Source: Hemicentrotus pulcherrimus
Taxonomy: Eukaryota > Echinodermata > Echinoidea > Camarodonta > Strongylocentrotidae
Assembly (NCBI GenBank): GCA_003118195.1
Contig: BEXV01000161.1
Location: 29,512 to 70,686, forward strand
DNA: 41,175 bases
Direction: 5' to 3'
A program made the translations under genes and the position numbers. Shown here in pieces: positions 14,501 to 23,500 of this stretch. Each line of letters begins with the position of its first letter. Position 1 is the stretch's first letter. The notes under the pieces are model-generated. The model saw nothing but the letters and a program-made list of their open reading frames with translations. It ran no database searches and was not told where the DNA came from.

Positions 14501-17500
14501 CACTGTTTAATACCAGAGTGCACTACGATGTATGTGTGCTATATCACTATTGCAAACAACACTTCTTCAATAGCACAGTTTGTGGGCAGGATTTGAAGTA
14601 AGCGTCATGCCTTTTCAGATGTAGAATCACTTTTGTATTTTAGATGCTATGATGCAGTGATCATTTTCTCCCTGATTACTCCTTCTCTCTTAAAAGGAAG
14701 AAATTGTATCAAACTTAAAAAATGAAAGAGCTCTTCATCGCAACCCATTCTCTTCACATTTTAATAGTTATATCATTTGCCTCTTTGCTGCCCTTCAATA
14801 TCATTTGATGATGAAAATACACCCGGTTGCTTTCTTCTTTTGCCTGTTAGTCTATTGTTAAAGACATTTAAAATTTGACTTAGATTGCACAAAAGTACAG
14901 TAGACGTGTGTGATCTTTGCTCTTCGATCTGGAAGTTACACAAGACACTGCACATTTTTCTTCACTTTGGATATTGAAAAATGAAATTGTTGCAATTTTG
15001 CATGCACTTGTTGCCAATTTGCCTTTGGCGTCTGACCTGCCTGTTGCTGCATCTCCACATTACAGACTTGGGTTCTCCAACACAGCCTACATGTGCTTTC
15101 CGCACTTTCAACTCAGGTACTAGTAAAAGCAAGTCTATATGTATGTATCTATCCTTCGCTTGCATGTGCAGTCATATTTTAAGCATGATATACATAGTAC
15201 TTGAAGGTTTATACTCAGGGTGCTACAGAAATATAAAATAATCATATGAGTAGGCCTAAGTGCATACTTCATTTTGCTGGAGTAGTGGACATTATCTTTG
15301 TTTAAAAACTTTTAGAAATGCTTGTTTTGAAATCTCTAATTTTGTTTAGTACACTAGGGGGGGGGGGGGGGGGGGTTGGGNNNNNNNNNNNNNNNNNNNN
15401 NNNNNNNNNNNNNNNNNNNNNNNNNNNNNNNNNNNNNNNNNNNNNNNNNNNNNNNNNNNNNNNNNNNNNNNNNNNNNNNNNNNNNNNNNNNNNNNNNNNN
15501 NNNNNNNNNNNNNNNNNNNNNNNNNNNNNNNGTGGGAGGGGGGGGGGGGGGGGGGTGGGGGTTGGGCACGGCAAAGTAAATGTCACATGGTTGGCAGAGG
15601 TCCAGATGATTCTTACTCTATAAAAATGGAAGAAAAAAATAGGGATGGTATTCCTTCTTGGCTTTCCAAGATATTGAATTGAAAATAAATTGTCACATGG
15701 TTGGCAGAGAGCCTGATGATTCTTACTCTTTCTATTAAAAAAAAAAAGGGGGATGGTATTCCTTCTTGGCTCTCGAAGATACTGAATTAAAAATAAATTG
15801 TAACAAGTATTTTGCAAATAACAGACCCTAAGCTATCCAAAATTAAGTATCTGATGATACCCTGTAGCACCCTAATGTAACCTTTCCATCTATTATTATT
15901 TCTATATCTAGATGCATGTAGTATGTGCTGTATCAATTCATTGCATTTTCATTTGCCTGCTTTGAGAGACATTGTAGCCCATATTGCATAAAATAATGTT
16001 CAGGTTTTGCATTCAGTGAAAAGGTTTTAGATTTGATATTCGGCTGGTGTAAAATCATACATGTATCAATTGTTTTGTGATCTTTTAACAAATCTCAATA
16101 TATGTATAAAATATTGTAGTAGAGTGAAAAATTCAGTAAAGCTTTGGAAGAGCTAGTTTATATTGTGTTATAGTCTTACCCTGTTATGTTTATATGATTA
16201 GAAGAAAAATAATTGACTGTGTCAAACAGACAAAAATGAAACTTTGTTGGTGCATTATAACAGAATGGAATCTTTCATACCGAATCATGTAATGATGGCA
16301 AGTTTAATACAGACTCTTCCCCCTTAAATAAAAGAGAAAGAAAAAGAAACAAGCGTCTAAAAAACTTCATCACTGAATAACATGATACTGTCTTCCCATA
16401 CTGGCTCACATTGGATGCATGCACCTGTACCGTCTCTATATTTAGATTAATAGAATATACCATAGTATACCACCTCATAACGATCAGCTTTATAGCAAAG
16501 ACGTAATAGTGCCTGATTTTTCACTTCAAATGCATGGTATCATAGCATGCTTATACTTCTTCTTTGTATGCCGGTATAGCCAAATTTGTATGATCATGTG
16601 ACTTTTGAATTTCATTGCATTTCACTTGCATTTTTTTCTTCCAAATTGTTTTTTTTTTACTTTTTTTTCTTGGCATGTACCATACCATGTGATGATTTTA
16701 CCAAGACATTAAAAGAAAGATATGCGATGAAATTGGCAACAATATTCAAATTTGACTAATAGCCATTATAATACCAAACAAACAACAACAACAACATTCT
16801 CTTACAATTGCATGTTGAAATTCAAACTCTCTCTCTCTCCGTCTCTGTCTCTCTCTCTCTCTCTCTCATTTTGCTAATTTCTTCCATCTCTGTCTCCATC
16901 CCCACCATTTCCACCTCTGTTATGCCCAGTCTTTTGGTCGATGTACTCAGTCAGCACTGAATAAAAAAAATACCAAATACATATTACCCCTATCAATCAC
17001 TAAAAGCACATGTATTGTTAAGGTGTCCAATTAGGAATATAGGTTGAAACATGTCTACTGCATATATCAATGGCATGAGTGTTAACCCTTTCATTGTTAC
17101 TAGGATAGCAACAATTAAATCCTATATTAACTTTCAGGAGTCAAATCCATGATCTCAGATCTTTGTTTCATTGTTAAATATCTTCTATGAGGGAAGATTT
17201 TTCACAATCTATATACCTACGTCATACATGTACAACATATATTTTATCCTTCAGAACATTTTAGCAAATAGCAGGTGTTTTGTTAAATGAATAAATCAAA
17301 CGTACATATTTAAACATGTAGTCTTGGGTGGGACTTGCTAGCTGCCCATTACATGGAGGGGTTGAATTACTTCATTCAATAAGATTACATGACATTGTTT
17401 GCATGTGTAGATTCCATTTGTTTATGAATGTATTTTATATCCTTCTGTATCATGTATTTAGTATTGTAAAAAATGTAAAGCATGTTTGTATATTATTCCT

Positions 17501-20500
17501 CATGACTTTATGTAATTGTACAGCCATATAATGTTTTCTATCTTGTAATCTACATAAGTGAAACAATACTTTACAGTGATTATACTTACATGTATGTTAT
17601 TGATTTGTAATTTGATTCACAATTTGCAATGATTGAAGACGTTCTATATGTATTGTGGTCATTGGTAAGTATACAGGACAAATACAGTGGATCTGTTTTC
17701 ATATGATGGTGTAGGGGCTTCATGATCCTATTTTTGCTGTGAATCTATAAAGTTGAATATTCAATATTATATGGTGTCGGGCAGTTCTAACTCTCAAGGT
17801 TGATGTGTTGAGTTATTCATTTTTTAAATTTCAGTTACCTTGATATCTATTGATACATTTGACAAATATTTGTTTCTTCTTCTGATTATTATTTTTTTTT
17901 TAATGTAAAAAAGGTAAAGAGTAAATCAATAAATATTAATATCCTGCAAAAGATTTCATAACAAATGATATATATCACCTTTAATAGATTTCAAAGCTCT
18001 CTGAATTCACCAAGATATATCCATGAAATAAAAATTGGTTATAGAAGTAAATTATAACATGATAATGACTATATATCACCTTAACCAAATGAAAAGTGTA
18101 TGTTTGAAACTGAAAATACAAGAAATGTTTTAATGTTATGTAAAGTAGAGAGAAAAAAAAAGGTCTTGTTTTAATGACATTAAATCTCACACATACAGTA
18201 GTCTTTTAAGAACAACCACGAAGAGGGAGTATAGTCTTGAAGTCGGTACATGCATGTACATAAATTATGCCTACAGTCTTTTCAAATATAATATACATGT
18301 ATGTAGTATGTATCTACACTGAATTGTATGTGTGCATCATGTCATATCTGATCAAAAATACAAACTAAATAATCACTGCATTCAGTCCAAGTGAAGCTCC
18401 AGTAATCATGAAGTGCGTTTAACCATTGCCTTATTTGTAGGTGACCGAGTCTTGTTCACTGAATCACCCTCCCTACCGGGTGTGCCTGTGGTCTACAGAA
18501 CTCATGAAGAGAAGAGCCTGAACCCTGATAGACTCAACCTAGACAGGTCTTGAGGACGTTTGAAATGTGTGTTTGAATTTATATGTGTGCAGTTTGAGTT
18601 CCAAACTGAACTTCTTGCGTTACATTTTATGATTCAGGAGGAAACTGACCCAGTGCCCTCTCCTGGAGGGTGAGGATCACCTGAGACTGCTCAACTTTCA
18701 GCACAACACCATCAGGAGGATTGAACACCTAGCATCACTCAGAAGACTCATCTTTCTAGATCTCTATGATAACAGGATAGAAGCCATCTCAGGGTTGGAC
18801 ACCATGAGGTCCCTAAGGGTTCTAATGCTAGGCAAGAACAGGTGAGTTTGTCTGTGTAATGTATGGATAAAAGACAGTATTTCCTTAACTAATTGCCTAC
18901 AGAATTGCACACAGTGTATGCACATTCTCCACTCCCTTGGGAGCATTCCAGCCAGGCGTCATTTTTACAAGCGCACACTTGCTAACCTAACCACATTAGC
19001 TAGCTTTTGCATCCTACCGGGTACCCATTTAGCACCTGGGTGGAGAGTGGCAAATGTAGATCAATGTCTTGGCAAATGACGTTAGTGCTGCGGCGGGAAT
19101 TGAACCGCGGACCTTGTGATCCACAGTCCGGTGACATATCCACTAGACCACGATAACATTTCTGAGAATTTTCTGAACTTTTTTTCACAAGTTCTTTCCT
19201 AGTTCTTCCCAAAATGTTAACCAGCTCTTCCAATCTGACTTCCTCCTGCTCTACAGACTTCGGTGGGAAGCACTTTATAAGCACCGTTTTTATTATTATA
19301 TCATTATTACAGAATCCAAAAGATAGACAACCTTACCAATCTGGTCAAGCTAGATGTACTGGATCTCCATGGCAACCGCATTAGTAAGGTTGAGAACATA
19401 AAACACCTGCAGGAGCTGCGGGTTCTCAACCTGGCTGGGAATGAGATCACCCATGTTGATAGTCTCTGTGGGATGGATTCACTCACAGAACTCAACCTCA
19501 GAAGGAATAAGATCTCCACTGTGGTGAGTCTTTGTTGACAAGTGTCATCTTTTCTCCCATACATACATGTAAGTGTACACTACCATATTATCACCTTGTG
19601 TGATCCACACATTTTTTATGTTACATGTGTTCAAAATATATAGTTGCTTTTATCTTTTTTAATAGATTACTGATACGCAAAACCATCTGAGCAGGCAGCA
19701 GCAAACCAATTTGATAGGCCTGTTTGGGACTCTCTGTGATGAATCAAGCTATGATTTCTTGCTTGTGAAAATGAGATCTGTAATATTATATCTTACCATA
19801 CTCTCATTTTTGACAGACTGATGTTGACACACTACCAAGCTTGCAGAGGCTGTTTCTCAGTTTTAATCTCATAATGAAGTAAGTTTGTAAAAATTTATGT
19901 TATGAATATGATCTGGTTACTTTTTCATTGCATGTATGAATTCGAAGGGACTTAAAGTAAAAAAAAGATTGTTTATGATTGTGTATTAAATATGAATTTT
20001 AAAGAATTTCCTACCTTTTTTTTAATGACTGCAATATACATGGAATTGACATGCTTTATTGAGGGTCTAATTTGGTTATTTGAACTCATTATCAAAAAAA
20101 CAGATATTCCTTTAGTGAATTATCAAGTCAAAATGCAGCTGTTGATGATAGTTTTACCGGAATATCAGGTGAAATGTAGTTATGCTCTGACGATCCTCAC
20201 AATTTGCATAAGTAATTAACTTTTCTCTCTCCCACTGTCTGTCTGTTTGTCTCTCTCTTTCTTTATACCATGTCCATAGTTGGGATGATATATCTTGCCT
20301 AGCTGACTCTACATCCCTGATTGAAGTGTCTCTAGACGGTAATCCACTCTGCCAAGAGTCCTCCTACAAATCTATAATCCTCCGGAACATGGGTTATCTC
20401 AAACAGCTAGACATGAAGAAAATTTCTGTAAGTAGACAATCCATTGGCATTCAATTGTGTAGATATATATTCATTTGCATGTGCTCATTTTACCAAGTAT

Positions 20501-23500
20501 GGTAGTGAATGTGTTGTTTGTTTTATGTTAGGCATGTTAGGCATGTTTCGCCCTAACAAAAATTAAGAAAATTATTTTCCACATTTTTATGAGAGTTTAT
20601 ACGAGTGAATTACTCTTGAAAATGTTTTTCTTTAACTTCCGACTGGTGCAGGTAACTGGCGACTGGCGCAGAAAAGTAGTAGTTTCTGTTGTTGTATTGA
20701 AAGGATAGAGGGTGTTCTAATGATAACTAAAAAAAGGCTTTTGAAAAAAGTATTGTCATTTAGGGAATTTATGTACGTGTGCAGCTGTGAATGCACTGAA
20801 TTATAGAAAATTTACATCCAGCTTCACGCTGGTTTCATTACTTTGCAAATGTCAAAGGCCTCATGTGTTAGTATCTCTAATTGATATTTTATGTTTTTGC
20901 TTTTCTTTTCAAACATTTCAGGAGGAAGAGAGAAAGGTAGCATTGACTGTGATAAAGAAGGAAGAGCAGAAGAAGAGAGAGGTCAACAGAGTTGCAGTAC
21001 TCAAGGTAAGTTGGAATCATTGGTCATTCTTCTAAGGTTTGACCATTCAATTCATTCTTGATTAGTAGTCCCTTTCCATGAATGAGCTGTACTGGTTACA
21101 GTTAACCCATTGAAGACTGAATTCTCTGATCTCCATAGGCTTAATACAGTAGCTACCCGGTTCCCGTAGAAGATGGGTTAAATTGCAACTTCCTACATAT
21201 ATCCTGATGGTTCAGTGTCCGAAGGATCAAAATAACTAAGAAAGTCCCTCGTCATAGGAGGGAGTGAAGTTAACAGAGGTCTTGGAAATTTTAAATCCCA
21301 GGTTCAAAAACAAATGAAAGTTGTTATATGCCTGTAGCTGTGTGGATAAGACTTAAATCTTGAGGTTCTCTGGTTGCTTACTTACAAGGTGAAATTTATT
21401 GTGTAAGCATCCCAGGTAAACTGACAACTTAGTACTTTTTAACTTCTACAATGTTCCATCTGGTTTTATGAATGCAGGAGAAACGAAAGCTTGCCATCAA
21501 GAACGCAGCCAGACAGTGGGAGACATCGATGAGCACCTCATTAGCCAAGACATCCCGTCTCCAGCCTGCTCCTCTCTATGGGGGAGGGGAGAGGGGTGGA
21601 GACAGTGGTCTGGCCACGCCTAACGATAGCAGACCGGGGTGAGTGGCTTCTCTTCATCCTGGCCCCACAGTCTATCTGAAAGCATCTCTTCTATTCCAGT
21701 TGTGCACAGAGCTTGGGATAGAGAAGGATATGTGTGAAGTAGCCTTGTGATCATATATCAATTTTTTACGCATGTGTGTCAGTAGAATCTTCTGTATATT
21801 TAAAGCAAGAGGGAAGTGCATGCATAGAGAATATCAGAATTGTTACATCAAAAAATTGACATATTTGGTTATAAACCTAAAACTGTCTACTTGAACTGTA
21901 CCTGAAGATATATGTAATATTTTGGGATTCTAGCTTTGAAAGACTTAGTAGTGACCTTTTTGAAGCCAACGACATTTACTAGTGAACCAATTACAGTGCT
22001 TTACAGTGACACTTTGCTTTTAAAACCAAATTCGATTTAAAATGAATTTCATGATTCACATATTGTCTGTTTGGAGCAAAATGTGTTAACTCATACACTT
22101 TATCACAGAGTTAATAATAATACACTTTAGCTCTGAACAGACGATATTGTCTTCCAGGAAGCATTTACATTTATAAAAAAGTTATTGTCCTATGGTGGAA
22201 TAATGAATATTAATGAGTCAGAATGAATCAGGAGAGATTGGGTATTAGTTCATCGTGACTGTGCCATGGACCAGTGATGGCCTGGTGGTAGAGTCGCTGC
22301 CCAGAAGCAGTGGATGCAGGTTCAAGTCCCACTCGTTCCAAGATTTTTTTCTGATTTGTTTTTCATTACAGATCGATCAATTGATCTTATTTACTGGGTG
22401 TGAGCCACAAATATGTTTACATAATTAAATGATATTGTCTTTGTCAACTTATCTGACTGAATTGACTAGGCAATAGTATGAAGCAGGTACTGGTTTAGTT
22501 GTCCTTGAATTGATTCCATATCATCTTTAACTCGTGCAGGTCAAGCGAAGGAGGTTCAGACCGAGGTCATTCAGTTGACCTGTTAGACGGAAGAAGGAGT
22601 CAGGACTCGAGCCGACCTTCGACCCGATCGGACTCGCGGCAGAGGAAGCTACCCACACCAGATCTTCTTGCCAAGTGAGCTTTCAGTGAAATGAAGAATC
22701 AGAAAAGTTTCCATTATAAAACAGAGCAGTAGTCAGTGTATGCTGCAAAAGATTTTAACTGATAGTGATTCATATTGCTGGTGCATTGTAGTTTCGATGC
22801 TAACATGAAATGCTTCAAAAGGGGCAGGGCATTATTTCATTTCTTTAGCACCCATGTTCAATTTTGTTAACCCCCAAAACAATTAGAAAGATACCTTGAA
22901 CTGTAATCGATTACAAGATACTTATCAATGTAATGTTATTGCAGTTGTTTCTCCCCTTGTAATAGAGTGCTAAGTGAATATGAAATGGGGTGGGGGTGGG
23001 GGGGATAGTCATTATACCTTGTCATGTTGTCATTTGGCTTCTTGTACTTCTATAAAATTCAAATGAATGGATCTGTAGAAGCTGTCAATTTCCAAAGTGA
23101 ACAAGATTGTATTTTATTTCCTTTTGTACACTCGCATTGTTGTACATTGCCATCCCCTTTAATGTTGCCTTTGTGTATATCCTCTATCCATTAGAAATTC
23201 AGAATATTTATTTTTGTATTGATTTAATTGATTGAATCATGATAAAGGAAACATTGAACATGCAGCCCAAAGGCTGGAAATTTCAATTTACAAAATAGAA
23301 TATATGTCAAATTCAATTTAAAAAACAGAATATTCAGAGTACATAGAAATTGTTCAATATACAAAATTAAATATACAGGAAACATACCAATATACAAATC
23401 AAGATTATAAGCAAGAACTAACAATTATCAATAATTAAGATTTTAAACCACCTTTCTCTTCTCTTACCTCTGCAGCATCACAACCGATGACGTGTGTCAC

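Larger units (their letters stand above)
15117..18440 (+). other. LRRC49 intron with assembly gap, tandem duplication and simple repeats
   Basis: A 3.3-kb intron. It contains poly-G tracts flanking an assembly gap, a two-copy 110-bp tandem repeat, an ACA-type run at 16778-16795, and a CT microsatellite at 16829-16867. Nothing here looks coding. The open frames spanning the gap are artefacts. Confidence 0.6.

Noticed and set aside
15302..15817. Open frames crossing the N gap at 15381-15531
   Set aside because: They are open only because the gap is unread; the flanks are Pro/Gly strings from poly-G/C.
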